Part shown: piece after piece, positions 53,674-61,773 of the stretch
Numbering within the stretch: the first letter of the stretch is position 1
Layout: every line of letters starts with the position of its first letter
Assembly (NCBI RefSeq): GCF_022179065.1
Contig: NZ_BPQD01000016.1
Location: 1 to 64,000 of the forward strand
Direction of reading: 5' to 3'
DNA length: 64,000 nt
From: Methylobacterium adhaesivum
Lineage (GTDB): Bacteria > Pseudomonadota > Alphaproteobacteria > Rhizobiales > Beijerinckiaceae
Program-made: the position numbers and the translations under genes
Notes under the pieces: model-generated
What the model was told of the DNA's origin: nothing
What the model saw: the letters and a program-made list of their open reading frames with translations, nothing else
The model's database searches: none

Positions 53674-54522
53674 ATGCCGATCATGCCGGAAGTCCGTCGC
53701 CTAGGTCTGCGATGGGAGGCGCTTCAATCTGCCGTGTCGTCGTTCATGGCGAGCGCACCGACGGACGGCGTTCCGTTGTGGCAATTCGAGGAACAGTGCC
53801 TCCCGTGGATCGCACCCGAGGACAGGCCCGCGATCGTGAAGGCGCTCAGGGGGAAGAGGCTGATCTTCCCGGTCAGGAACGGCGCCGTCGTGCGGATCTT
53901 CGCTACCGTGCCGACGAGCAGGCTCTTCGAGCCCCCTGCCGACGTGCCGCTCGATCAGTTCCTTCGTGCGGTGTCGCCTCACATGCACCGCCTCGCCGAG
54001 ATCGTGGGGTCTCGTGAGGCCGAGCCGATGCGAGCGAATAGGTCCGTCGAGGCCGAGGCGTCCCGCCTGCTCTCGGCGATCATGCAACGGCACTTCGACA
54101 AGGGCCTCGATCTCGGGGGCGCTCGCGCGGCGTTGTGGCGCACGTTCCATGCCGACGTGATGGCGGTCGTCATGCGGCGCAATCCGATCCTGGCGCGGGA
54201 AAGCCGGGTCTCGGTCGTCGCCCCGAGAAAGGTGAAGCCGAAGAAGGTCGCCGCGGGGTTGCCGTTGCCCGAGCGTATCGTCGCCCTCGTGGGGAAGGCG
54301 GGGAAGGCGGGTCTCGTGAAGACGGACCTTCGCCGTGCGTTGCCGCGACCTCGGCCCTCGGCGGCCGACCTCGACGAGACGATCGTGTCGCTCACCGAGT
54401 CCGGCTTGCTTCAGACCGCGACCGTGAAGCTGACCGTCAGGGGGAAGCCGGGCCTTCGCCTCTTCTCGGCCGGGGCTGACGTGCCTCGGGTCATGAGCGA
54501 TGGCACGGCGGCCTTCGACTGA
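53674..54522 (+). CDS. Hypothetical prophage protein with winged-helix-like C-terminus
   Basis: This 282-residue protein (PIMPEVRRLGLRWEALQSAV...) has an N-terminal helical domain and a C-terminal segment LVKTDLRRALPRPRPSAADL and ETIVSLTESGLLQTATV that resembles a winged helix. It is a one-gene unit between divergent promoters, followed by a strong terminator. It could be a late regulator. Confidence 0.6.
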   Translation: MPIMPEVRRLGLRWEALQSAVSSFMASAPTDGVPLWQFEEQCLPWIAPEDRPAIVKALRGKRLIFPVRNGAVVRIFATVPTSRLFEPPADVPLDQFLRAVSPHMHRLAEIVGSREAEPMRANRSVEAEASRLLSAIMQRHFDKGLDLGGARAALWRTFHADVMAVVMRRNPILARESRVSVVAPRKVKPKKVAAGLPLPERIVALVGKAGKAGLVKTDLRRALPRPRPSAADLDETIVSLTESGLLQTATVKLTVRGKPGLRLFSAGADVPRVMSDGTAAFD

Positions 54523-54551
54523 GCCCCTGACCTACGGCTTGCTCCATAGAA

Positions 54552-54578
54552 AAAGCCCGGCCTTATCGGTCGGGCTTT
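54552..54578 (+). terminator. Strong hairpin terminator
   Basis: AAAGCCCG-GCC pairs with GGT-CGGGCTTT (11-base stem, 5-base loop, one G-T pair) just past the gene ending at 54522. Typical intrinsic terminator shape. Confidence 0.75.
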
Positions 54579-55222
54579 GTCATGTGTGCTGATGAAGGAA
54601 GAAGATCAAACTAAGATCATGGATGCGTGAAGGCATACGAGACGCACGCAACGCCGAGAGCGAAGGACGCAAGGCACACGAGTTCGAAGGCGTCACGGGC
54701 AAGCGCGCGAAGCATGAGACGAAACCTCTGAAGGTAAAAGCTCTAGACCGAACTGATCTCTCGAAGACTGTGAGAGCGAAGAGCGATGAAGAGACAATAC
54801 TTCGAGGCATCGACGGATGCAACGGATATGATGGACGACGACGGATGATGCACGGCCCATGCTTAACGCACCCTTACCATGCACGCACCCTATGCCATGC
54901 CTCTATTGCGCAACACTTGAGGCGATGTGCGATGCGACATGAGACGATGAAGACTAGACTTGCATGGACGACCGAATACTTGTGCGAAAGCAGAAGAAAG
55001 GAAGATTGTTCTACAAGAATGAGTTGACAAACATATATGTCACAGTGATGTTGCATATCAGCAACGCTTGGGTCCCTCCGGGGGGCCGCCCCCTGCGGGT
55101 AACGCGCGATCCCGGTCCTCCGCTAGATAGAATTGAGAAAGCACTATTTTCTGACTCCCTACCCTACTCGAAATTCTGCATAACAAGCTTGATGCTGATA
55201 CCCATTGAAAAATGGATTTTGA
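54579..55222 (+). other. Gene-poor region before the AT-rich gene
   Basis: No reading frame here is well supported; the longest plus-strand frame (54623-55027) is Met/His-rich and not convincing. It contains degenerate operator-like ACGGAT copies around 54812-54846, including CAACGGATATGATGGA (54820-54835). A candidate promoter TTGACA (55024-55029) has GATGTT 17 bases on. A GC-rich patch lies near 55077-55125. Confidence 0.5.
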
Positions 55223-55933
55223 ATGCCCATCGGTCTGGACCTCGATTCACTCTTCACGGTTGGTACGAGTGTAGTGTCAGGCGCCCTTGGAGGCGGCATT
55301 TGGCAAAGCTTCATTGGTGACTACCTTAAACGAAAAGAAGCAGATCGAGCTGAAAATAAAGAAGCAAAAGCGCTCTGCTTAAAAATACTACCATTGCTCG
55401 TAGAGATCGAGCACAAATATCGAGTAGAAGCGGCAGAAAATCTCTACCTTTGGAACATCAAAGACGACATTCATGATGATATTGTTCCCAACGTGAAGAT
55501 ACGCCCATTGGACAAAAAAATCGCTCAAGATTTGGATGATGCAAAACTTCATATGCTTGAAGGCGAAATTGCAATACGCATATCATTGATTGAACGCGAA
55601 ATTACAGCAATAAATGCAGAGCTAGATTCAGTGCAATCCTCTAGCTACTACAGCTATGACCACCCAGGTAATATTGCTATAGCCGCAAAGAATCATGCAG
55701 ATATTAAACTGACGGCTTTTCTCTTGCAGTTAAATGATCTGAGAAAGAGAATGATGACTACCTACATAGGCAAAAGGTCGTGGAGTTCAAAAGAAAAAAG
55801 AGGTCATAAACAGTTAGTTGCGATGAATAAAAAGGCGAGAGCTCATAAAAGCTTGACTTATAAGATGCGATTAAAGTTAGCAAACTTAAAACGAAAGCTT
55901 TATATGAAGCTCGCCTTGTGGCGTGCTCGTTAG
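55223..55933 (+). CDS. AT-rich cargo (moron) protein, membrane-anchored coiled coil
   Basis: The 236-residue protein has a weakly hydrophobic Gly/Ser-rich N-terminus (GTSVVSGALGGGIWQSFIG) followed by a long Lys/Glu-rich helical body (KEADRAENKEAKALCLK..., then LIEREITAINAELDSVQ) and a basic end. Base composition is markedly AT-rich compared with the neighbours. This suggests recent acquisition. A role in superinfection exclusion or host protection is possible. Confidence 0.7.
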   Translation: MPIGLDLDSLFTVGTSVVSGALGGGIWQSFIGDYLKRKEADRAENKEAKALCLKILPLLVEIEHKYRVEAAENLYLWNIKDDIHDDIVPNVKIRPLDKKIAQDLDDAKLHMLEGEIAIRISLIEREITAINAELDSVQSSSYYSYDHPGNIAIAAKNHADIKLTAFLLQLNDLRKRMMTTYIGKRSWSSKEKRGHKQLVAMNKKARAHKSLTYKMRLKLANLKRKLYMKLALWRAR

Positions 55934-56056
55934 GTTTATGCCGCCTAATTATCAGTACGCCATGTCTCATAGTTATATGAGGGATACCAAAACGACCCCG
56001 CCGACCGGCTCGGCCGTGTGCATCTTCCGCCCCGTCAAGTCTCGGGGAAGGGCCGG

Positions 56057-56662
56057 ATGCTCGTCGTGGGAATCACCGGCCTCGCCGGATCAGGGAAATC
56101 GACGGCGGCCGAGCGACTGATCTCGCGCCACGGCTTCGAGCGCGGCAAGTTCGCGAACGCCCTGAAGGAAATGCTCCGCACGCTGCTCCGCTACCGCGGG
56201 GCGGATGAGGCGACGATCGAGAGGATGATCGAAGGCGACCTGAAAGAGGTCCCCTCGCCGCTGCTCAACGGCCGCTCCCCGCGCCACGCGATGAAGACCC
56301 TCGGCACCGAATGGGGCCGGGATGAGATTAACGAAGATCTTTGGGTCGATACCGAGACGGCCTCGGTCCTTCGCCGGAAGCCCGAGAAGATCGTCTTCGA
56401 CGACGTGCGGTTCCCGAATGAGGTCGCCGCGATCCGCCGCCTCGGCGGTCAAATCTGGCGCGTTTCCCGCTCGATCGAGGACTATGCGCGCGCGAAGAAG
56501 GGCGCCGCCGCCGCGGCCTCGCATCCGAGCGAAGCCCTCGGCGCCGTGCCCGACCGGCAACTCGGAAACTACGGCGGCAAGGCCGAGCTTGCCGCTGTCG
56601 TCGATATGCAGATCGCCGCGATGGCGCGAGCCGCCGAGCGTGCCGCGGCGAGGGCCGCGTGA
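56057..56662 (+). CDS. Deoxynucleotide monophosphate kinase
   Basis: The 201-residue P-loop kinase starts LVVGITGLAGSGKSTAAERL (Walker A) and has SPRHAMKTLGTEWGRDEI and IVFDDVRFPNEVAAIRRLGG, as in phage dNMP kinases of the T4 gp1 type. It raises dNTP supply for phage DNA synthesis. The ATG at 56057 follows GGGGAAGGG. First gene of the late block. Confidence 0.85.
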   Translation: MLVVGITGLAGSGKSTAAERLISRHGFERGKFANALKEMLRTLLRYRGADEATIERMIEGDLKEVPSPLLNGRSPRHAMKTLGTEWGRDEINEDLWVDTETASVLRRKPEKIVFDDVRFPNEVAAIRRLGGQIWRVSRSIEDYARAKKGAAAAASHPSEALGAVPDRQLGNYGGKAELAAVVDMQIAAMARAAERAAARAA

Positions 56663-56907
56663 TGCGCGTCCTCGGCCTTCCCCTCTTCGGCGTGATCCTC
56701 CCCTTCGTCGGCCGCCGCACGGTGCCGCTGAACCGTGACGGGTCGTTCGTCGATACCGGCCTCGACGACCTGACCGACGAGCGCGGCCCGTACTTCGTGC
56801 GCCCGTTCGTCGTCGAATGGCTCGGCTTCGGCCTCCCCCTGACCGGCTCGCTCGTCTTCGACACCCTCACGGGCGAGGCGATCGACCCCCCTTGGGAGTG
56901 CCTGTGA
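56659..56907 (+). CDS. Small hypothetical prophage protein
   Basis: This 82-residue protein (RVLGLPLFGVILPFVGRRTV...) overlaps the kinase stop (GTGATG) and ends with a stop overlapping the next start. Partly hydrophobic beta-type. Function unknown. Confidence 0.6.
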   Translation: MMRVLGLPLFGVILPFVGRRTVPLNRDGSFVDTGLDDLTDERGPYFVRPFVVEWLGFGLPLTGSLVFDTLTGEAIDPPWECL

Positions 56908-57035
56908 TGGCCGTCGATGTCGAGAAGCTGATCCGAGCCCTCGCCGTGATGCTCGTCGTCTTCGTCCTCGCCGCGCTCGGCTTCGTGGCCGTCGCCGCCC
57001 TCGCCCTCTTCCACATGCTCGGGGCCGTTCCGTGA
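56907..57035 (+). CDS. Tiny membrane protein
   Basis: This 42-residue protein has one transmembrane helix (ALAVMLVVFVLAALGFVAVA). ATG 56907 overlaps the previous stop. One of a run of short membrane proteins before terminase; a holin or accessory lysis role is possible. Confidence 0.6.
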   Translation: MAVDVEKLIRALAVMLVVFVLAALGFVAVAALALFHMLGAVP

Positions 57036-57145
57036 CGCCGCTGCTCGCCGCCTTCCTCGACGCCCTGAAGATCATGGGCAGCCCCGGCGCTCTCGCCGCC
57101 GCTTGCGAGATCGTCATGCGCGCTCGCCCCTCGAAGGACTCCTGA
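57032..57145 (+). CDS. Tiny prophage protein
   Basis: This 37-residue protein (TPLLAAFLDALKIMGSPGAL...) starts with GTG overlapping the previous stop. It is helical and slightly hydrophobic. Confidence 0.5.
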   Translation: MTPLLAAFLDALKIMGSPGALAAACEIVMRARPSKDS

Positions 57146-57146
57146 C

Positions 57147-57281
57147 ATGCTGCGCGCCCTCGCCGGGGCGGTCGTCTTCACGATCGTCGCCGTGATCCTG
57201 GCCCCGGTCCTCGCCTTCGTCGGCGTCGTGATCGCCCTCTTCATCGCGCTCGGCGCGGCCGTCGCGGCGACCGAGTCATGA
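57147..57281 (+). CDS. Tiny membrane protein
   Basis: This 44-residue protein is almost entirely hydrophobic (AGAVVFTIVAVILAPVLAFV...), with two predicted membrane segments. ATG 57147 is one base past the previous stop; its own stop overlaps the next start. Holin candidate. Confidence 0.6.
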   Translation: MLRALAGAVVFTIVAVILAPVLAFVGVVIALFIALGAAVAATES

Positions 57282-57484
57282 GCCGCGCCGGCTTCGTGCT
57301 CGGGCCGCTCGTCGTCGGGACGATGCGGCACCCGTCCGACAAGGGCCTCGTCGCCCCCGTCCGCACCTGGGCGAACGGCTTGCTCCACCGGGGCGTGACG
57401 TTCAACGTGACCCCCTGGCGTGATCCGAAGCCGGGCCGCTACGGCGTGGCCCCGATCGGGCTCGTGCTCGCATGGCGCCTGTAA
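57278..57484 (+). CDS. Small prophage protein
   Basis: This 68-residue protein (SRAGFVLGPLVVGTMRHPSD...) has a soluble beta character and no recognised motif. Overlaps both neighbours by short stop-start overlaps. Confidence 0.6.
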   Translation: MSRAGFVLGPLVVGTMRHPSDKGLVAPVRTWANGLLHRGVTFNVTPWRDPKPGRYGVAPIGLVLAWRL

Positions 57485-57609
57485 TGGCCCGGCGCATCGC
57501 GATCACGATCCTTCTGATCCTGGCGCTCTTCGCTGCCGTCTCGCACGAGGATGGCGTCGCGCTCGGGCTCGTCGTCTCGGCGATCTTCGCCGGCATCGTG
57601 GACGCCTGA
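57484..57609 (+). CDS. Tiny membrane protein
   Basis: This 41-residue protein has two hydrophobic stretches (IAITILLILALFAAVS and ALGLVVSAIFAGIV) separated by a short charged turn. Resembles a small holin-like protein. Confidence 0.55.
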   Translation: MARRIAITILLILALFAAVSHEDGVALGLVVSAIFAGIVDA

Positions 57610-57612
57610 GCG

Positions 57613-58143
57613 ATGGGGCGGATTCTCAATCGCGCCGAGGTCGCCGAGACGTTCGGTTACTCGCTCCCCACGGTCGATACGTGGATCAAAGACGGCCTTC
57701 CGGCGCGCCAGCAAGGCGCGAAGGGCGTGCCGTGGCAGTTTGATTCGGCCGAGGTTCACGCATGGCTCGTGAAGAAGGCTCGGGCGACCCGGCGCACGCG
57801 CGGCAACGCCTTCGGCGACGAGAAGGGCGGCGACGAACAGGCCGAGGGGCATATCACCCTCGACGAGGCGAAGCGCCGCAAAGAGGTCGCGAACGCCAAG
57901 TCGGCCGAACTCGACTTCGCCCGCGACATGGATGCCGTCGCCCCGATCGACATGATCGCGAAGGTTCTGAGCGACGAGATCGCCAACGCGCGCGCCCGCC
58001 TGCTCGCGATCCCGACGAAGTTCCGGCCCTCGGCTCAGCTTCATGCGTCCGACCCCGAGCGGGCGAAGAAGCTCGTGACGATCGTCGATGAACTCATTCA
58101 CTCGGCCCTGACCGAGATCAAGGCCGCCGGGGTGCCGAAGTGA
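57613..58143 (+). CDS. Terminase small subunit (Nu1-like)
   Basis: The 176-residue protein has an N-terminal helix-turn-helix (LNRAEVAETFGYSLPTVDTW, then IKDGLPARQQG) that would bind the packaging site and a helical C-part for partner interaction. Context before GpA supports the call. It is the lambda Nu1 type. Confidence 0.85.
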   Translation: MGRILNRAEVAETFGYSLPTVDTWIKDGLPARQQGAKGVPWQFDSAEVHAWLVKKARATRRTRGNAFGDEKGGDEQAEGHITLDEAKRRKEVANAKSAELDFARDMDAVAPIDMIAKVLSDEIANARARLLAIPTKFRPSAQLHASDPERAKKLVTIVDELIHSALTEIKAAGVPK

Positions 58144-58373
58144 TCGAGTGGAGCACCCCCGAGGGGCACTTCGCGACGGCGCGCATCGGTGCCGTTCAGG
58201 TCGCCGTCGTGCGCCGCGATCGCGATCACGCCCTCGCCGTCTACTATCTCGGCGAACGCGGCACGAGCCGGCATGAGAACGCCGAGGAAGCCCGTCGGCA
58301 CGTCGAGGCTTACGTCGCGCACTGGCTTCTCTCGGCGGGCCTTCAGCGGGCTCCTATGAGGGCCGCCGCATGA
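58140..58373 (+). CDS. Small prophage protein
   Basis: This 77-residue protein (IEWSTPEGHFATARIGAVQV...) has a beta-hairpin-like first half and a helical end. GTG start overlaps the small terminase stop (GTGA). Unknown. Confidence 0.6.
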   Translation: MIEWSTPEGHFATARIGAVQVAVVRRDRDHALAVYYLGERGTSRHENAEEARRHVEAYVAHWLLSAGLQRAPMRAAA

Positions 58374-58540
58374 CCGCGCGTGACCGCTTCGCTCAGTGCG
58401 ACTCGTGCGGCTGGCATGGGTTGCGGGCCGACCTCGTGCCCGGCCCTGGCGTGCTCGACGAGCTTTGCCCCGAATGCTCGTCGGAAGACACGGTTTGGAC
58501 CGACGAGCCGCCCCCGTCCGACGGGGAGGCCGCCGCGTGA
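58370..58540 (+). CDS. Small zinc-ribbon protein
   Basis: This 56-residue protein has CDSCGWHGLRA and ELCPECSSED, a four-Cys ribbon, and an acidic tail. It is translationally coupled to genes on both sides, the next being the large terminase. Small zinc-ribbon proteins may help packaging. Confidence 0.65.
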   Translation: MTARDRFAQCDSCGWHGLRADLVPGPGVLDELCPECSSEDTVWTDEPPPSDGEAAA

Positions 58541-60504
58541 ACGCTGACTTCAACCCGGCGACCCTCGAAGTCCTCGGCGACTTCGACGCGGCGCACGAGG
58601 AACGCCTTCGCGCGCGGGTCCGCGAGCTTATCGGTCAGTCTTTCGGGCCGCCGCCGAAGTTCACGGTCTCGGAATGGGCCGACGACCGGCGCGAACTGTC
58701 GTCAGAAGCATCTTCCGAGCCCGGAAAATGGTCTACTAGCCGCGTTGAGCCGTCTCGCGGCGTCATGGATGCTTGCTCTGATCCCGAGATCGAGCTTGTC
58801 ACGGCCATGATCTCCGCTCAGAGCTTCAAATCCGAAGTAATTCTGAACCTAGCGGGCTTTCACGTCGATCTTGATCCGTGCCCGATGCTAATTCTGCAAC
58901 CGACGTTGCAAATGGCCGAGGCATTCTCGAAAGATCGTCTTTCGACGATGATCCGAGACACGCCGGTTATTGCGGCGAAGCTCGGATCGCACTCGCGCGA
59001 CTCCGAAGATACTATTCTTCATAAGAAGTACCCCGGCGGACATATCACGCTCGCGGGCGCGAACTCGCCGGCCTCGCTCGCCTCGCGACCGATCCGAATC
59101 CTGCTCGCCGACGAGGTTGACCGTTACGAGGCGAGCGCCGGCAAGGAAGGCGACCCGGTTTCGCTCGCCGTCGAGCGAACTACCACGTTCTGGAATCGGA
59201 AGATCATCCTCGTCTCGACGCCCACGATCAAGGGTGCGAGCCGGATCGAGGCGTCATACCTCGAAAGCGATCAGCGTCGGTACTTCGTGCCGTGCCCGAA
59301 GTGCGCTCACGAGCAGCACCTTCAATGGAAGCAAGTCCGGTGGCCCGAGGGCAAGCCGGAAGAGGCCCGTTACCATTGCGAGGCGACCGACGCCGAGACC
59401 GGCGAGGTCTGTGATTATGCGTGGTCCGAGGCCGAGCGGCTTGAAGCCGTTCAGCGCGGCCGATGGATCGCGACCCGGCCCGAGGTCAAAGGTCATGCCG
59501 GCTTCCACCTGAACCGCATCGCCTCGCCCTGGCAGGCCCTTGGCGTCATGGCGCGCGACTTCGTGCTCGCGAAACCGCACCCCGAGCGGCTGAAGACGTG
59601 GGTCAACACCCGGCTCGCCGAGACCTGGGAAGAGAAGGGCGAACGCGCCGACGGCGGATCGCTGCTCGGCCGCCGCGAGGACTACACGACGACCGCGATC
59701 CCCTCGGGCGTCGGAACGATCGTGTGCGGCGTCGATATTCAGGACGATCGCTTCGAGGTCGAGTGGATCGGATGGGGGTCCGACGACGAGTCATGGTCGC
59801 TCGACTACGCCGTGAGGTACGGGGACCCGAACAACCCCTCGTTTTGGGAACAACTCGATCACGCTCTTCTTCGCGAGTTCCCGCACCCGGCCGGAATCGA
59901 CATGCGCGTCGAAGCGGCTTGCATCGACTCGGGCGGCCACTTCACGCAACAGGTCTATGACTTTGCCCGACCCCGGCTCGGCCGCAAGGTCTACGCGATC
60001 AAGGGCATCGGCGGACCCGGCAAGCCGATTTGGCCGCCGAAGGGCACGAAGAACGCCGCGAAAAAGATCACGGTCTTCGTGCTCGGCGTCGATCAAGCGA
60101 AAGACCTTCATTACAAGCGCCTCGGCGTCAAGGAACCGGGGCCGGGATACTGTCACTTTCCCAATCGAGAGCCGTATGAAAAGCCGTATTTCGACGGCTT
60201 GACTGCGGAAAAGGCAATTTTGAAGGTCGATCGGCGCGGATTCACGCAAAAAGAGTGGATCAAAGATCGCGTTCGAAATGAGCCGCTGGATTGTCGAGTT
60301 TATGGGATTGCGGCGCGGCTTTCTTTAGGTATCGACATGAGTCGCCGTCTCTCGGCCCTTCGTCAGGCCGCCGAGGTCAACCGAAACGCTGCGCCCCGTC
60401 CGACGGCCGCCGGCCCCTCCCTTCGGGAAGGCGCCGTGCTCGCCCCGGCCGCGGCGGCGGCTCGGCCGCGCCGCCGGGTTCGGAGTTCCGGGGTTCAGTT
60501 GTGA
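58537..60504 (+). CDS. Terminase large subunit (GpA family)
   Basis: The 655-residue packaging ATPase-nuclease matches the lambda GpA type: the N-terminal lead with PCPMLILQPTLQMAEAFSKD, the Walker B-like ILLADEVDRYE, a C-motif VSTPT, then a zinc-like CPKC...C part and the nuclease domain beginning GTIVCGVDIQDDRFEVEWIG. The GTG at 58537 is chosen over 58396 because the earlier part lies within the zinc-ribbon gene. It would cut and translocate concatemeric DNA into procapsids. Confidence 0.9.
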   Translation: MNADFNPATLEVLGDFDAAHEERLRARVRELIGQSFGPPPKFTVSEWADDRRELSSEASSEPGKWSTSRVEPSRGVMDACSDPEIELVTAMISAQSFKSEVILNLAGFHVDLDPCPMLILQPTLQMAEAFSKDRLSTMIRDTPVIAAKLGSHSRDSEDTILHKKYPGGHITLAGANSPASLASRPIRILLADEVDRYEASAGKEGDPVSLAVERTTTFWNRKIILVSTPTIKGASRIEASYLESDQRRYFVPCPKCAHEQHLQWKQVRWPEGKPEEARYHCEATDAETGEVCDYAWSEAERLEAVQRGRWIATRPEVKGHAGFHLNRIASPWQALGVMARDFVLAKPHPERLKTWVNTRLAETWEEKGERADGGSLLGRREDYTTTAIPSGVGTIVCGVDIQDDRFEVEWIGWGSDDESWSLDYAVRYGDPNNPSFWEQLDHALLREFPHPAGIDMRVEAACIDSGGHFTQQVYDFARPRLGRKVYAIKGIGGPGKPIWPPKGTKNAAKKITVFVLGVDQAKDLHYKRLGVKEPGPGYCHFPNREPYEKPYFDGLTAEKAILKVDRRGFTQKEWIKDRVRNEPLDCRVYGIAARLSLGIDMSRRLSALRQAAEVNRNAAPRPTAAGPSLREGAVLAPAAAAARPRRRVRSSGVQL

Positions 60505-60506
60505 AG

Positions 60507-60527
60507 ACAACCGATTAATTCGGTTGT
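60507..60527. terminator. Inverted repeat after terminase gene
   Basis: A perfect 8-base stem (ACAACCGA and TCGGTTGT) with a 5-base TTAAT loop lies directly after the terminase stop. Either a short terminator or an operator; no T-tract follows. Confidence 0.5.
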
Positions 60528-60575
60528 GTGAGTGGCGGTTCCCCTACGTTTCGGCTATACGATCCGATCAATCTC

Positions 60576-60606
60576 ATCCGTCGGCCTCGACGAGATGCCG
60601 ACGGAT
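60576..60606 (+). promoter_or_regulatory. Operator 5 upstream of the HTH gene
   Basis: A perfect 10-base inverted repeat (ATCCGTCGGC and GCCGACGGAT) with an 11-base spacer continues into GACGGATATG. It shares half-sites with operator 1 (ATCCGTCGG). It lies 20 bases before the gene at 60626 and may serve autoregulation. Confidence 0.55.
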
Positions 60607-60625
60607 ATGCTCAGGAAGGGCGAAC

Positions 60626-60958
60626 ATGGGAGGGGCAGAGATCACGGCGGCACGCGAACGCCTCGGGGAGCTTTGGGGGGTCGGTCGCCCCCTGATGCGC
60701 TCGGAACTGGCGCGAGCACTCGGCCTGTCGGCGACGAACGGCAACGATCACGTTTTAAATATGGAAAACGAGAAGAGCCGAGTTTCCGGCACGATCGCGA
60801 TCCTCGTCGGGCTCTATCTCGACGGTGCGTCTCCACCGGATGGCCTCGAAATCTTCCGCGAGCGCGGAAGGCGCCGAGCAGACTCCGAGACGGGCGAGAT
60901 GCCTCCCGCGGCGGCACCCCGCCGCCGGAAGGCGGGCGACGCCAAGCAACCGGGTTGA
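60626..60958 (+). CDS. Small HTH-like regulatory protein
   Basis: This 110-residue protein has an HTH-like segment RPLMRSELARALGLSATNGN, then DHVLNMENEKSRVSGTIAILVG, and a basic C-terminal tail (PRRRKAGDAKQPG). ATG 60626 follows AGGAAGGG. It sits between terminase and the HEPN-like gene and may be a late regulator. Confidence 0.6.
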   Translation: MGGAEITAARERLGELWGVGRPLMRSELARALGLSATNGNDHVLNMENEKSRVSGTIAILVGLYLDGASPPDGLEIFRERGRRRADSETGEMPPAAAPRRRKAGDAKQPG

Positions 60959-60982
60959 AGAGGTATCTATCGAGGGCATAAA

Positions 60983-61486
60983 ATGAGCGAAGTTCAAGCC
61001 GAGGTTTTAAATTATCACCGACTAATCGGAGAGGTCATCACAAAGAATGCCGCCCTAGAGAGTTGGCTTGAAGCTGTTCTGTGGAGGTCGTTTGAAGGTA
61101 GAGTAAGCGAGCCTATCCCTCTAGCAACGTCCCTTCTAGGCACTCAAAGCTGGACTTCAGGAAAGATAAAACTTTGCAATGCGGCTTTGATTAATCTGCT
61201 CGACAAAGATTTTCGTAAAAGGTGGGACGCGATCTATGCCGAATTGAGATCGCTTAATACTTTCCGCGGCGATATTGCGCATAGTGAACTAATCGTAATT
61301 CACGACGCCGACGAAAATTCACTGAAGACTGCCCTAAGGAAAGGTGGATCAAATTTATTACAAAAGAATTGGGAAATTAAGACCGATCAGTTAGAGGCTG
61401 AACTCCAACGTTATCATAGCGTGTTCCGGTTGCTATTTCAGTTTTGCAAAGATTTGGGAGATGCAAACGCGCAAAGAACCGCGTAA
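60983..61486 (+). CDS. HEPN-like protein, AT-rich cargo
   Basis: The 167-residue mostly helical protein contains R95-G-D-I-A-H100, an RX4H motif in SLNTFRGDIAHSELIV. That motif is characteristic of HEPN-fold ribonucleases. Base composition is lower in GC than the packaging genes around it. A possible defence or toxin function is inferred; no antitoxin is obvious next door. Confidence 0.65.
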   Translation: MSEVQAEVLNYHRLIGEVITKNAALESWLEAVLWRSFEGRVSEPIPLATSLLGTQSWTSGKIKLCNAALINLLDKDFRKRWDAIYAELRSLNTFRGDIAHSELIVIHDADENSLKTALRKGGSNLLQKNWEIKTDQLEAELQRYHSVFRLLFQFCKDLGDANAQRTA

Positions 61487-61566
61487 TCGCAAAAGAGGCG
61501 TAACGACACGGCGGGGGCGACTAGATCGGCCCCGCCAATGAATAACGGCCTCGATACCTTTGCCGA

Positions 61567-61773
61567 ATGGCGAAGAGCGTCGAAGATCAACTTGCGGATA
61601 TCGAAACCGCCCTCGAAACGGTCGAGCAGCGCGGTCAACGTATTGCGCTGAAGGATCGCGAGATTTGGCGCGTCGATCACTCGTCGCTCGCCAAGCGCGC
61701 CGCCGAACTGAAGCGCGAGGTCCGTCGGAAGAATAGCGGCGGCGTTCGCGTCACGCGGATCGTCCCGCTGTGA
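61567..61773 (+). CDS. gpW-like head-tail joining protein
   Basis: This 68-residue helical protein (AKSVEDQLADIETALETVEQ, then SSLAKRAAELKREVRRKNSG) lies between terminase and portal, where lambda places gpW. Length and order fit. It would attach to the filled head to allow tail joining. Confidence 0.72.
   Translation: MAKSVEDQLADIETALETVEQRGQRIALKDREIWRVDHSSLAKRAAELKREVRRKNSGGVRVTRIVPL

Noticed and set aside
54623-55027. 134-codon plus-strand frame
   Set aside because: The translation is rich in Met, His and Arg with no pattern, and no ribosome site was found.
55923-56120. 65-codon frame between the cargo gene and dNMP kinase
   Set aside because: It overlaps the well-supported start of the kinase gene in another frame and has no features.
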